In this document: piece after piece, positions 1 through 7,831 of the stretch
Position numbering within the stretch: the stretch's first letter is position 1
Layout of the letters: every line of letters begins with the position of its first letter
Assembly (NCBI GenBank): GCA_964568355.1
Contig: CAZMRK010000456.1
Location: 1 to 18,927 of the forward strand
Length of the DNA stretch: 18,927 bases
Direction: 5' to 3'
Source of the DNA: JAJPJX01 sp964568355
GTDB taxonomy: Bacteria; Acidobacteriota; Terriglobia; Bryobacterales; Bryobacteraceae
The notes under the pieces: generated by a model
Database searches by the model: none
Told to the model about the DNA's origin: nothing
What the model saw: only the letters and a program-made list of their open reading frames with translations
Program-made: the position numbers and the translations under genes

Positions 1-1974
1 TTGTGGCGGACTGTTCTCCGTGGTCACCAGGGAGACGAGCAGTTCTCTGAAATGGAAGCCGGACTTCTGGAAGGCATCGAGCGCCCGGCCGATCTGCGGG
101 TCGTCGGCAGCCGTCTCGTGGCGGCCTCGCAGATATCGAAATACCTGCTTGACCATGCATTCCTGGCACTGGCGGGCTCCGGCGAGGATTTCGCCCATCT
201 GCCGCGGGCTGGTGAACTGCGAATTTTCGACTCCGGCGAGCTGGCCGCTGGTATCGAGATCGAGCTCGATTTCTTTCTTGGCGACCTTGGCCTCGTGGAC
301 ATCGGGATAAAAGAGCAGCCTGGCCTTTTCGCGCCGGACTCCGATGGCGTCGAATTTCTCCAGTCCGAAGCCGATGGGGTCGATGAGGTTATGGCAGCCT
401 GCACAGGCCTTACTCGTGGTGTGTTGGGCCAATCTTTCCCGATTGGTGACCGGGCGGCTCTCCGTTACCGGCGGGAGGTTGGTATCGACTCCCGGAGGTG
501 GCGGCGGCACGCGCTGGCACAGAAACTGCTCCCGTACGAACAATCCGCGCGCGGTAGGAGCGGTGTCCTCGGGCTTGCTGGTCAAGGTGAGAAAGAGCGC
601 CTGGCCCAGCACGCCGGCGCGCTCCTGGGCCGCGGGGAACTCGGTTCGATCGAAATCGCGCGCGGGCGCCGGGACTTTGTAAACGGCGGCGAGATCGGCA
701 TTGACGAAGCCATAGCTGGCGCGGAAGGCATCCATGAAATTGCGGTCATTCCACACCAGGTCGCCTACAAACCGGCGCGACTCCTCGATCATGGAGACGA
801 CCAGTTCGTGGCTGAACAGCGGAAAGCTGCGCCGTTCCCGAGCGGCGGCGAGGGCGCGATCGAAGCGCAGCCACTGGCTCACGAACTCATCGAGCGCCTG
901 GCGCGCTCGCGGGTCGGCCAACATACGGCGGGCGGTGCGCTCGATGCCGGCGGGCGCATCGAGCTCGCCGCGGGCCGCGCGCTGCAGCAGGTCCTCATCC
1001 GGCATCGTGTTCCAAAGAGAGTAGGCGAGCCGGCTGGCGGTCGCGTAGGCCTTCCAGTCCGCGCGCGGCGTATCCTCCATCCAGAACAGGAAGCTGGGCG
1101 CCTGCAGCATGCTTTCGATGACGGTCTGAGCGCCTTTGAGGAAATCGGTCTCATTGACGAAGACCGTTTCATAGAGGGCCACCTCTTTGGGAGTGAGCGG
1201 ACGCCGGAAGGCCTTGCGGCCGAAGGTTTGTATAAACCTGGTTCGGCAAGCTGCCTGGCGCGGCCCGGTGTACTCGCAGGGGATCAGGTGGCGCGAATCT
1301 CCGCGCAGGAACGCGCGCTTCGCGAGACGTTCGGCGGCGAGGCTGTAGGCTTCAATCTGCACCGGGGAGAGCGTCTGCGAGCCGTACTGATTCTTATACC
1401 CATCGACGAAATCCTCGGGCGGGAACTGGCCGGAGGGGTCGGAGGATTCACCCAGCAGGTCGCGCACGGTGTTGGCGTACTGGCGATGGGTGAGCCTGCG
1501 CAGCATCACCCGCGCCGGAGCACCGGCCCTGGCGGATTCCGCCTTGCGATAGGTGAGGGCCTGGCGCATTTCGGAATCGGAGAGGGAGGCGAGGTGGTTG
1601 ACCCAGGCGACGAGCAGCGTCTCCTCCTTGCTGCCCTGTTTGATGCGCTCTCCCCCGGTGTGCTTGATGCGGTTGGTGGGCTTGTTCAGAAGCAGGGATT
1701 TCTCGGGGTGGGCGCGATCGACCAGCTCGACCAGCGAGCTTCCGAAGGCTTCCACGACCTGAGCGGAGGCGCCTTCGGGCGGGAAGTGGAGCCGGGTGGC
1801 GGAAGCCACTCCGTCCGCGTGATGGCAGGATTTGCAGCCGGCGTGATCGAGCACCGGATAGAGGCCGGTGGAGAACGTCTGGGCGAAGGCCACATGAGCC
1901 AGCGCGGCGCAGCCCAGCAAAACGCGCGGCAACCAGCTCGCAGCAACGACCCCTGGCGAATTCCTAGACCACAT
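1..1974 (-). CDS. DUF1592/DUF1588 (planctomycete cytochrome c-type) secreted protein, 3' end cut by window
   Basis: The frame is open from an ATG at 1974 to the window edge: 658 residues, probably lacking only a few at the C-terminus. Residues 1-31 form a signal-peptide-like segment (hydrophobic LPRVLLGCAALAHVAFA). A haem-type CKSCH motif is at 47-51. A DUF1587-like stretch (RRLTHRQYANTVRDLLG) lies near 157, a DUF1595-like RKAFRRPLTPKE near 253, DUF1592 at about 300-410, and DUF1588 at about 440-545 with a second CxxCH, CAGCH at 524-528, followed by NLIDPIGFGLEKFDA. A DUF1585-like end contains a CQEC pair. The family occurs in Planctomycetes, Verrucomicrobia and Acidobacteria, is thought to be extracytoplasmic and haem-binding, and has no settled function. 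An in-frame TTG at 2016, preceded by GAGGGAG, is an alternative start. It lies 82 bp downstream of the TonB-dependent receptor on the same strand, so co-transcription is plausible. Confidence 0.88.
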   Translation of the reverse strand, partial: MWSRNSPGVVAASWLPRVLLGCAALAHVAFAQTFSTGLYPVLDHAGCKSCHHADGVASATRLHFPPEGASAQVVEAFGSSLVELVDRAHPEKSLLLNKPTNRIKHTGGERIKQGSKEETLLVAWVNHLASLSDSEMRQALTYRKAESARAGAPARVMLRRLTHRQYANTVRDLLGESSDPSGQFPPEDFVDGYKNQYGSQTLSPVQIEAYSLAAERLAKRAFLRGDSRHLIPCEYTGPRQAACRTRFIQTFGRKAFRRPLTPKEVALYETVFVNETDFLKGAQTVIESMLQAPSFLFWMEDTPRADWKAYATASRLAYSLWNTMPDEDLLQRAARGELDAPAGIERTARRMLADPRARQALDEFVSQWLRFDRALAAARERRSFPLFSHELVVSMIEESRRFVGDLVWNDRNFMDAFRASYGFVNADLAAVYKVPAPARDFDRTEFPAAQERAGVLGQALFLTLTSKPEDTAPTARGLFVREQFLCQRVPPPPPGVDTNLPPVTESRPVTNRERLAQHTTSKACAGCHNLIDPIGFGLEKFDAIGVRREKARLLFYPDVHEAKVAKKEIELDLDTSGQLAGVENSQFTSPRQMGEILAGARQCQECMVKQVFRYLRGRHETAADDPQIGRALDAFQKSGFHFRELLVSLVTTENSPPQ

Positions 1975-2056
1975 TCCCGACCCAGCCCTCGAGGATACTC
2001 CCGGCCACGATATCAAGCTATCTCCCTCTGCGTCAACACGCCGCGGCGCGGCCGGC

Positions 2057-5000
2057 CTACCATTCCAGACGGCCGCCGAATCGCATGGAGCGCGCGCCGG
2101 TGGCTCCGGTGATGACACCGACGGTTGCCAGATTGGTGATGGTGGTGTCCGGATTGTTCCAGTTGGGATGGTTGAGAACGCCGGCAGCGGTCATTTCCAC
2201 ACGGAAGGCCAGCCGCTCGTAGATGCGGAAGGTTTTGTACAGACCGGAATCCAGGATCCAGCTTCCCGGTCCGATGATCACGCCTTTGGCCGCCGTGCCG
2301 AATGAGCCGGCGCTGGGAGGTCCGAAGGCCTGGACATCAAACCACTGGCTGACGGAACGCTGGCCGGAGGGGAGGTTCGCGTTTTGCAGGGCATTCGGCC
2401 GAAGCGTGACGACCGGAGCCGTACGGCTGGCGGTGTAACGCGTTCCGGTGGGGTCGGGACCCGACCACTGGGGTGTGAGGAAGTTGCCGGAATTAATGAA
2501 CAGGATGGAGCTGATGTTCCATCCGCCGATCAGAGCATCCAGGAGGCGATTGGCCCCATTGACGAAGCGGTGACCTTTGCCAAAGGGGAGTTCGTATACC
2601 AGATAGCTCTTGACCTGGTGGGTTACGACGTCGATCCAAACGGCACGTTCGCGCTGCCGGTTGTAGGCGTCTTCGGGAGCCTGGCCGCCTTCGAGATCTC
2701 CGATATCGCGCGCGAGGGTGTACGCGAACTGATAGGTGAGGCCGCTCTTGTAAGTGCGGGTCGCCTGGAACGTCAAACCGTTATACTGATGTCCGGCTCC
2801 GTTCGTGCCATAGGAGAGGCTGCCCGGAATGTAAGGATAGGGCACCGCCTTATCCACATACGCGCGCGTATCGGCGAGGGGCTGATTGATGTCATAGACG
2901 TACATGCCTTTGCGGGTGTTTGTGCCGACATAGGAGACGCGAAACCCCGTGTTCCACTGCTGATGCTCGATGGTGGCGCTGTACTGCATGCTGTAAGGGT
3001 TCCGCATATCCGGATTGCGGGATGCGGGCGGGTTCACCACGGTGGGACGATTGACTCCGGCAGGATAGACGAAGGGCAAGACCACGGTGGGGTTGTCGGC
3101 GGGGTTGGTGAAGCTTGGTTCCGAGATCACAAACGGACTGCCGATGACCGGATTGGTCAACTGCGGGGTCTGATCGTAAAAGATGCCGAAGCCCGCGCGA
3201 AATACCGTGTTATTGCCCCAGGGCCTGTAAGCGACGCCCAGGCGCGGAGCGAAGTCATTGCGATCTTTGCGGATCAGCGTGTCGCTGGGAAGGCCGACGG
3301 TTCCGGCCTCCACGATCGGGATGTAGTTCTGAGGCCAAAGCGCGCTCACTTTATTGAGCGATCCGTTCGGAACCACGATTTTTTGCGTTCCGATATCGAA
3401 GATCGCCTGCAGTCCGTCCCTTTGCGTCCAGTAGGGATGGTATTCGTAGCGCAGTCCCAGGCTCAAGGTCAGCTTGGGAGTGGCCTTGAACTCGTCGGTG
3501 GCGAAGAACTCCCAGGTGACGCGCGAGTTATCCTGGCGCAGGGCGGGAAAGGCGCGAGAACTGGTGGTCGGAATGCCGAGGAGGAAGTCGGCGTAAGGGA
3601 ATCCGGTGAAGCGGTTGGAGAATGTGAGGCAGCCGTAGAGGCATTGCGAGGACGAAAGGTCCTGATAGCGCAGCCGCTCAATGATGGCTCCGGCCTTGAC
3701 GCTGTGGCGGCCGCGGAACCAGCTTACGTGGTCCTGAATCTGCTGCGAGAAAACCCAATAGCCCGGATTGTTGTACATGAGGTAACCGGAGGTAGCGGCG
3801 TTGGTAATGCCGAGGCCGGAAAACGACACTTGCGGAAATCCATTCAGATCGGGCAGGTTGTCCACCAGGCCCTGGAGTCCAAGGTCCTGGACCACGCCCC
3901 TGCCCATGAGATTGGCGTAAATATTGTTCACGTTGAAGGAAAATCCGTAGCGTGTCTCGTTGATCAGATTAGGGCGGATGCTGTAAGTGGAGGAGACCGC
4001 GGCGCCCCGGTTCAGCCAGTCCTGATGACGCAGGCCGAGCGTGGGCAGGTTGATATCGGTAATGTTGCTGACGGTCGCGGTTTTCCAGGTAAGACGGCCG
4101 TAGATGAACCACTTATCCGAGAACCGGTGATCGATGCGGGAGACCAGATAATAGCTCGGGTCGTAGGGGTGGGCATACAGCGACCGGTAGTTCTGGCTTT
4201 GAAATACATTGGCATCGCCGAAATTAGGGGTAGGCCAATAGAGGTCCTGAAACTTCAGCGAGACCGGATTCAGACGGGATGCCGGAATGACATTATTTGG
4301 AAACGGGGTTCCGCCGGCGGAAGGATCTTTGATCGGAGCGGCGCCGGCGAAGTTTCCGGAACGCCAGGGGAGGGCGGGGACGGTCGGGTTTACCAGGTCC
4401 TGGGTCGTGCTGCCCTGGTAGGTTTCGTAGGAGAAGAAAAAGAACGTGCGGTTGCGGCCGCTATAGACGCCGGGAATATAGACGGGGCCGCCGAAACTGG
4501 CGCCGGGCGAATGACGCACGTAGGAGCCCTTGGTCAGCGAGAACGGATTGCGCGCATTCAGCGCGTTAGAGGCATAGTAATCGAAGGCGCTGCCGTGCAC
4601 CTGGTTGGAGCCCGATTTCGAGATCATGCTGAACTGGCCGATGGTGCCGTATTCGGCCGAGTTGTTGGTGGAATCGAGCCGCACCTCTTCGAAGCTTTCC
4701 ATGAAGCCAAACATGGCGCCGAGAGAATTAGCCTGGTGGGAGTTGACGCTGATGCCGTCGATGGAATAGTTTTCCTGGCCGCCGCGACTGCCGGCGAAGC
4801 GCGCGCGCGACGTGCCGACCATGGGATTGACGGTGGGCACCATTTGCAGCCAGGTGGACATGGAGCGCGTGTTCATCGGGAGAATCGACAGCAGGTTGGC
4901 GCTCTTGGTGTCGCTGATGCGCGGCGTTTCGGTCTCGATGAGCGTAGCTCCGGCGGTTACCGACACTTTCGTATCGACGGCGCCAATTTCGAGACGGACA

Positions 5001-5317
5001 TCGATACGGCGCACATCCAGAGCGACCAGTTGAATATTTTCCGCGACAAACTCTTTGAAGCCCGCGGCAGTCGCGCGCAGAACGTAGGTCCCTTCGCGAA
5101 GATGGGCGAGCGTAAATACGCCGGCGTCATTGGAGACCGTGTTGTAGCGATAGTTGCTTTGGACGTGCGTCGCCTCCACGACAATATTGGGAATGACAGC
5201 GCCGTTTGGATCCGTGACGGTGCCCGTGATGGAAGCGAAGGTGGTTTGGGCAAGCAGGGCGGCTGCGGCGAACACGAACAGACAGCCTGCACGCAGAGCG
5301 GCGAGTGCGTACACCAT
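2057..5317 (-). CDS. Oar-like TonB-dependent receptor with carboxypeptidase-regulatory N-terminal domain
   Basis: A 1086-residue outer-membrane receptor. Residues 1-23 form a signal peptide (hydrophobic run ending in LLAQ). Residues ~28-110 are a carboxypeptidase-regulatory-like beta-sandwich (ITGTVTDPNGAVIPN, then NDAGVFTLAHLREGTYVL). Residues ~115-250 form the plug, with the FAGSRGGQENYSIDG segment typical of this family. The rest is a beta-barrel ending in an aromatic residue (RFGGRLEW), as outer-membrane proteins need for BAM recognition. I see no clear TonB box. The ATG at 5317 has a good ribosome site (AAGGA, complement of 5323-5327, six bases from the start). Acidobacteria encode many such receptors, thought to import large or poorly diffusing substrates. 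The substrate here cannot be read from sequence. It appears to be expressed from its own promoter at 5485-5514 and may be co-transcribed with the DUF1592 protein downstream. Confidence 0.93.
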   Translation of the reverse strand: MVYALAALRAGCLFVFAAAALLAQTTFASITGTVTDPNGAVIPNIVVEATHVQSNYRYNTVSNDAGVFTLAHLREGTYVLRATAAGFKEFVAENIQLVALDVRRIDVRLEIGAVDTKVSVTAGATLIETETPRISDTKSANLLSILPMNTRSMSTWLQMVPTVNPMVGTSRARFAGSRGGQENYSIDGISVNSHQANSLGAMFGFMESFEEVRLDSTNNSAEYGTIGQFSMISKSGSNQVHGSAFDYYASNALNARNPFSLTKGSYVRHSPGASFGGPVYIPGVYSGRNRTFFFFSYETYQGSTTQDLVNPTVPALPWRSGNFAGAAPIKDPSAGGTPFPNNVIPASRLNPVSLKFQDLYWPTPNFGDANVFQSQNYRSLYAHPYDPSYYLVSRIDHRFSDKWFIYGRLTWKTATVSNITDINLPTLGLRHQDWLNRGAAVSSTYSIRPNLINETRYGFSFNVNNIYANLMGRGVVQDLGLQGLVDNLPDLNGFPQVSFSGLGITNAATSGYLMYNNPGYWVFSQQIQDHVSWFRGRHSVKAGAIIERLRYQDLSSSQCLYGCLTFSNRFTGFPYADFLLGIPTTSSRAFPALRQDNSRVTWEFFATDEFKATPKLTLSLGLRYEYHPYWTQRDGLQAIFDIGTQKIVVPNGSLNKVSALWPQNYIPIVEAGTVGLPSDTLIRKDRNDFAPRLGVAYRPWGNNTVFRAGFGIFYDQTPQLTNPVIGSPFVISEPSFTNPADNPTVVLPFVYPAGVNRPTVVNPPASRNPDMRNPYSMQYSATIEHQQWNTGFRVSYVGTNTRKGMYVYDINQPLADTRAYVDKAVPYPYIPGSLSYGTNGAGHQYNGLTFQATRTYKSGLTYQFAYTLARDIGDLEGGQAPEDAYNRQRERAVWIDVVTHQVKSYLVYELPFGKGHRFVNGANRLLDALIGGWNISSILFINSGNFLTPQWSGPDPTGTRYTASRTAPVVTLRPNALQNANLPSGQRSVSQWFDVQAFGPPSAGSFGTAAKGVIIGPGSWILDSGLYKTFRIYERLAFRVEMTAAGVLNHPNWNNPDTTITNLATVGVITGATGARSMRFGGRLEW

Positions 5318-5372
5318 GAAGTTCCTTTCCGTCAGCCGGAGACGAATTCAGACAGCCTGGCCGGCATGAGCA

Positions 5373-5423
5373 CGAAGTTCGTTCGCCGATGGCCACAGTC
5401 CGGCGGCAGCGCGAACTTCGCGC
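5373..5423. promoter_or_regulatory. Two CGAA-S-TTCG palindromes in the receptor leader
   Basis: CGAAGTTCG at 5373-5381 and GCGCGAACTTCGCGC at 5409-5423 are both perfect palindromes around one central base. They share the core CGAA-N-TTCG, with centres 39 bp apart. Both lie in the predicted 5' leader of the receptor gene, between its promoter and its ATG, so they could be operators or mRNA hairpins. The protein that would bind them is unknown. Confidence 0.4.
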
Positions 5424-5484
5424 GCACCTCAAAGGCGAGCGAACCCAGTCAATACGGTCGAAATACCAGAGCGACTTGAGCGCA

Positions 5485-5514
5485 AATATATGCTGGTGGT
5501 ATTTCGGAAGTCAA
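5485..5514 (-). promoter_or_regulatory. Sigma70-type promoter of the TonB-dependent receptor
   Basis: Read on the minus strand, TTGACT (complement of 5509-5514) is followed after 18 bases by TATATT (complement of 5485-5490). Transcription would start near 5477 and leave a leader of about 160 bases before the ATG at 5317. This is the best -35/-10 pair seen in the window. Confidence 0.6.
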
Positions 5515-5580
5515 GTATTTTTTGTCTTTTGTTGTTTGTTTTGTGAGGAAAGCCGGCGAATATTATGTTTTTTTTTTGAA
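5515..5580 (-). promoter_or_regulatory. A-tract (UP-like) region upstream of the receptor promoter
   Basis: On the minus strand this is a run of A-tracts directly upstream of the TTGACT box. On the plus strand they appear as T-runs at 5518-5523, 5527-5530, 5539-5542 and a ten-base run at 5568-5577. The tract stands out sharply from the GC-rich surroundings. An UP element or curved DNA that strengthens the receptor promoter is a reasonable reading. The remaining bases up to 5608 hold only a short GGCC-TTC-GGCC stem and no gene. Confidence 0.4.
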
Positions 5581-5608
5581 GGAATCGGCGGAAAGGCCGA
5601 AGGCCAGG

Positions 5609-6607
5609 TCAGGCGTAACGCGCTCGTGTCATCGAGCCGATGAGAGGAGAGCCGCCGGCGTGATCGTCGGACAGGCCGCCCCAAAATCCTTCTCTCCAGG
5701 TAGACCACCGTGGTTTCCAGGACAGTTCCCTCCTGGCTTTCGCATTCGACGCACCACGCACATCCGTCATCAGGATCACGCCGTGCTCTCCGATGGCAAG
5801 GCGTCCGAGCCAGGCCGATATCTGGAGCGGCGGTTTCGCTCCCACGGCCGCGGCAAGCGTGGAGAGCCATTCGGAGACCGGCGCGGGCTCGTTGTCGACG
5901 ATGTTGTAGATGCCCGGGGCGGCCGAATCGAGGGCTCGAAGGGTAGCGAATGCGGCGTCATCGATATGGAGGAACGACCACACACCGGTTCCTCCGCCGA
6001 CGATGGGCAAGCGACGCTGGCACACCTGCTGCAGCAGAGCGCCTCCGGATCCGAGCGTATTGCCGGGACCGTAGAGCGAACCGTAGCGGAGAACGATGCC
6101 GTCGGCTTGCGGGATTCCGGTGACCGCCCGCTCCAGATAGCGGATGGCGCGCAGCGTACTCCGGAGCGCGCGGGGCGGATCCGGGTCGAGCGGATCTTCT
6201 TCCGTCTTCACGAAACCGCCCTCCCGGGCATACGGCCACCCGGCGAAACTCTGCGCGAGAAAGCGGCGGCAGCCGGCTTTTTGTCCGGCCGCGATCAGGT
6301 GATCGAGCCCTTCGGTACGCAGACGATTGGTCAGCGCGAATGCCTGATCGAAGTGGCGGACGTCGAGATCCGCGGGAATGGAGGTGAGCTCATGGATGAT
6401 GGCTTCGGGCGCGGCCTCACGAACCGCCTGCATCACGCGGGCGGCATCCAGGGCATCCACGACGACAGGGGTGGCCCCCGCCGCGCGGATGAGACCGGCT
6501 TTTTGGGGCGACCGGGTCATTCCGGTGACCCGATGGCCGGCCTGGACGAGCAGCGGAGTCAGCCGCCGCCCGATCGCGCCGGCGGCGCCCGCGACGAAGA
6601 CTCTCAT
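5609..6607 (-). CDS. NAD(P)-binding atypical SDR (epimerase/dehydratase-like)
   Basis: 332 residues with a Rossmann fold: the glycine motif G7-A-A-G10-A-I-G13 follows MRVFVA. Family-like segments follow in order: a Q-S-F-A-G-W stretch, VKTEEDPLDPDPP, LRYGSLYGPG, and a late FLHIDDAA. The usual SDR catalytic YxxxK is not seen where expected; the matching helix reads AIRYLERAV. This is therefore an atypical SDR whose reaction cannot be named; a reductase or epimerase acting on a small carbonyl or nucleotide-sugar substrate is possible, and a non-catalytic role cannot be excluded. The chosen ATG at 6607 overlaps the stop of the AhpD-like gene (ATGA), which points to translational coupling. A longer reading in this frame, starting at 6940, would run through the AhpD-like gene and is rejected. 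Confidence 0.88.
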   Translation of the reverse strand: MRVFVAGAAGAIGRRLTPLLVQAGHRVTGMTRSPQKAGLIRAAGATPVVVDALDAARVMQAVREAAPEAIIHELTSIPADLDVRHFDQAFALTNRLRTEGLDHLIAAGQKAGCRRFLAQSFAGWPYAREGGFVKTEEDPLDPDPPRALRSTLRAIRYLERAVTGIPQADGIVLRYGSLYGPGNTLGSGGALLQQVCQRRLPIVGGGTGVWSFLHIDDAAFATLRALDSAAPGIYNIVDNEPAPVSEWLSTLAAAVGAKPPLQISAWLGRLAIGEHGVILMTDVRGASNAKARRELSWKPRWSTWREGFWGGLSDDHAGGSPLIGSMTRARYA

Positions 6608-7089
6608 ACGCTGCCTCGATGCGCCGCGGAATGCGCCGCCTGCGGTTGATAGGTACCCGGAACCGCCCGGAAGCCGATCATCAGACGATTCCAGCCGTTG
6701 ATGGCAACAATCGCCATGGTGAGCGAGACCACTTCCTTTTCGGTGAAGTGCCGGCGCAGCTCCTGGTAGAGGCCGTCGGGCGCGTGACTCTCGCTGATCC
6801 GCGTGACGGCTTCGGTCCATGCGAGCACGGCCCGTTCGCGCCCGGTGAAGAACGGAGTTTCGCGCCAGGCGGAGAGCGCATAGAGCCTCTGCTCCGACTC
6901 GCCGGCGGCGCGGGCATCCCTGGTGTGCATATCGATACAAAACGCGCAGCCGTTGATTTGCGAGGCGCGGATCTCCACCAGGCGGTGGAGCGCGGGTTCG
7001 AGTCCCGAGTTTGTCACGTACGATTGCAGCCCGGCCATGGCCCGATAGGCTTCCGGCGCGGTCTTCTGCATTTCCAGACGTGATTGCAT
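6604..7089 (-). CDS. AhpD-like / carboxymuconolactone decarboxylase-family protein
   Basis: 161 residues from the ATG at 7089. The redox motif C48-A-F-C51-I-D-M-H55 sits just after a VEIRASQING helix, as in AhpD-like alkylhydroperoxidases, and the C-terminus has the usual NGWNRLMIGFRAVPGTYQP block. Such proteins form all-helical oligomers and use the cysteine pair and histidine as a proton relay or peroxidase site. The in-vivo substrate is unknown. The start at 7089 is chosen because GGAGGGAG (complement of 7100-7107) lies ten bases upstream. The earlier ATG at 7152 falls within a palindrome and would add 21 residues without family character. The stop overlaps the ATG of the following SDR gene, so the two form a small redox-type operon. 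Confidence 0.9.
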   Translation of the reverse strand: MQSRLEMQKTAPEAYRAMAGLQSYVTNSGLEPALHRLVEIRASQINGCAFCIDMHTRDARAAGESEQRLYALSAWRETPFFTGRERAVLAWTEAVTRISESHAPDGLYQELRRHFTEKEVVSLTMAIVAINGWNRLMIGFRAVPGTYQPQAAHSAAHRGSV

Positions 7090-7130
7090 GTGACCCGGTC
7101 TCCCTCCTTCTTCTTCAGCGTAAGAGGGGC

Positions 7131-7153
7131 TATGGACTTCCGGAAGATCCATA
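7131..7153. promoter_or_regulatory. Near-perfect 23-bp palindrome upstream of the AhpD-like gene
   Basis: TATGGACTTCC / GGAAGATCCATA reads almost the same on both strands: 11 paired bases with one bulged base and no loop. It lies 42 bp upstream of the AhpD-like ATG at 7089, between that gene's ribosome site and the terminator-like repeat. Perfect symmetry with no loop fits a protein operator better than an RNA hairpin. Confidence 0.45.
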
Positions 7154-7189
7154 ATTCAAATCCAGACTGGTCCACTTTGGCGTGGTTGT

Positions 7190-7265
7190 AAAAAATCCGG
7201 GGACACGGCTACCGCATGTTCGGCGGAACGAGTTTGAGACGTCTGCCCGCAGTGCCCCCGGATTT
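7190..7265 (-). terminator. Inverted repeat with T-run after the DinB gene, terminator- or REP-like
   Basis: The arms AAATCCGGGGACAC (7193-7206) and GTGCCCCCGGATTT (7252-7265) pair over 14 bases with one mismatch, around a loop of 45 bases. On the minus strand the first arm begins one base after the DinB stop codon, and the second arm runs into six T (complement of 7190-7195). That is the layout of a rho-independent terminator, but the loop is unusually long. The arms resemble the TGTCCCCGGATTT ends that I recall from REP-type repeats around RAYT transposases, so a degraded mobile repeat that became a terminator is an alternative. Confidence 0.5.
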
Positions 7266-7266
7266 G

Positions 7267-7719
7267 TCAGGTTTGCGATGCGGGAGGGACGACTCCTTTC
7301 CATCTCGCGTAAGCGACCAGTTGCCCGTAATGTTCGCTGTTGTGTTCGAGAAAGGTCACGACCATTTCCGCAGTCTGCGGCTCCCAGGCGGGCGCACAAT
7401 CTTTGAGCGCGGCGGACGCATCCGCGATGCTTTTTCGGAGGGCATCCAGGATCTTTTCCTTGGCCTGGTACTCGGCCTTCGGCAGTTCATTTGCGGTTTC
7501 GTCGGCGGTTTCCCCGCGTGCGACTGCCGCCACGTAACGATTCCAGAACGTCACGTGGCGCAGGACGCCGGCGAATGTTCTTACACCTTCCGCCGGCTTG
7601 AGCTCGTATGCGTTTTCCGGGAACTTTTCGGCAAGGGCAGTCAGTTTGGCTCCCGATTGTTCCCATTGGGTAATGAGTATGGTCGGTATATTCACGGTCA
7701 GTGCTGTTTTGGTTGCCAC
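7267..7719 (-). CDS. DinB-family protein
   Basis: 150 residues with a four-helix DinB/YfiT-like fold. A histidine-bearing helix (AGVLRHVTFWNRYVAAVA) near residue 54 is followed by the C-terminal EHNSEHYGQLVAYARWKG block. These carry the histidines that usually bind a divalent metal in this superfamily. Many members are thiol-dependent transferases or damage-inducible proteins of unknown role, so no reaction is assigned. The start is GTG at 7719, supported by AGGAG (complement of 7726-7730) six bases upstream. The gene is divergent from the AraC-family regulator (112 bp between the starts), which suggests control by that regulator. It is followed at once by the terminator-like repeat, so it probably forms its own transcript. 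Confidence 0.88.
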   Translation of the reverse strand: MATKTALTVNIPTILITQWEQSGAKLTALAEKFPENAYELKPAEGVRTFAGVLRHVTFWNRYVAAVARGETADETANELPKAEYQAKEKILDALRKSIADASAALKDCAPAWEPQTAEMVVTFLEHNSEHYGQLVAYARWKGVVPPASQT

Positions 7720-7797
7720 GAATTTCTCCTACCGTTCATCAGAATCAGAGATCCGGCATGGTGGCCGGCGCCGCGCATCCTTTTCGGCTGCCGCGGC

Positions 7798-7803
7798 TAT
7801 ACT
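7798..7803 (+). promoter_or_regulatory. Possible -10 element of the AraC-family gene
   Basis: TATACT at 7798-7803 lies about 29 bases before the TTG start, leaving a short leader that contains the ribosome site GAGGA (7819-7823). No good -35 box is present at the right distance, so the promoter may be weak or activator-dependent. The rest of 7720-7831 holds the CCGGC/GCCGG inverted repeat near 7753-7768 and no gene. Confidence 0.3.
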
Positions 7804-7831
7804 TTTTGTAAAGCTTACGAGGACGGAATTC

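Noticed and set aside
1..2112. A 703-residue plus-strand frame across the left edge
   Set aside because: It is antisense to the DUF1592 protein, whose minus frame carries two CxxCH motifs and all expected blocks. The plus product has no family character.
2384..5479. A 1031-residue open frame on the plus strand, antisense to the TonB-dependent receptor
   Set aside because: The minus-strand product has a clear signal peptide, domains and ribosome site. The plus frame gives a low-complexity G/A/R/E-rich product with no recognisable domain, as expected opposite a GC-biased gene.
5559..5580. The ten-T run as a terminator for plus-strand transcription
   Set aside because: No stable GC-rich stem precedes it on the plus strand, and there is no plus-strand gene upstream.
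5522..6649. A 375-residue plus-strand frame over the SDR gene
   Set aside because: It is antisense to a gene with a clear Rossmann motif and begins in a low-complexity T-rich region.
6608..6940. N-terminal extension of the SDR frame upstream of 6607
   Set aside because: The extra 111 residues are the wrong-frame reading of the AhpD-like gene, and the Rossmann motif begins exactly at the internal ATG.
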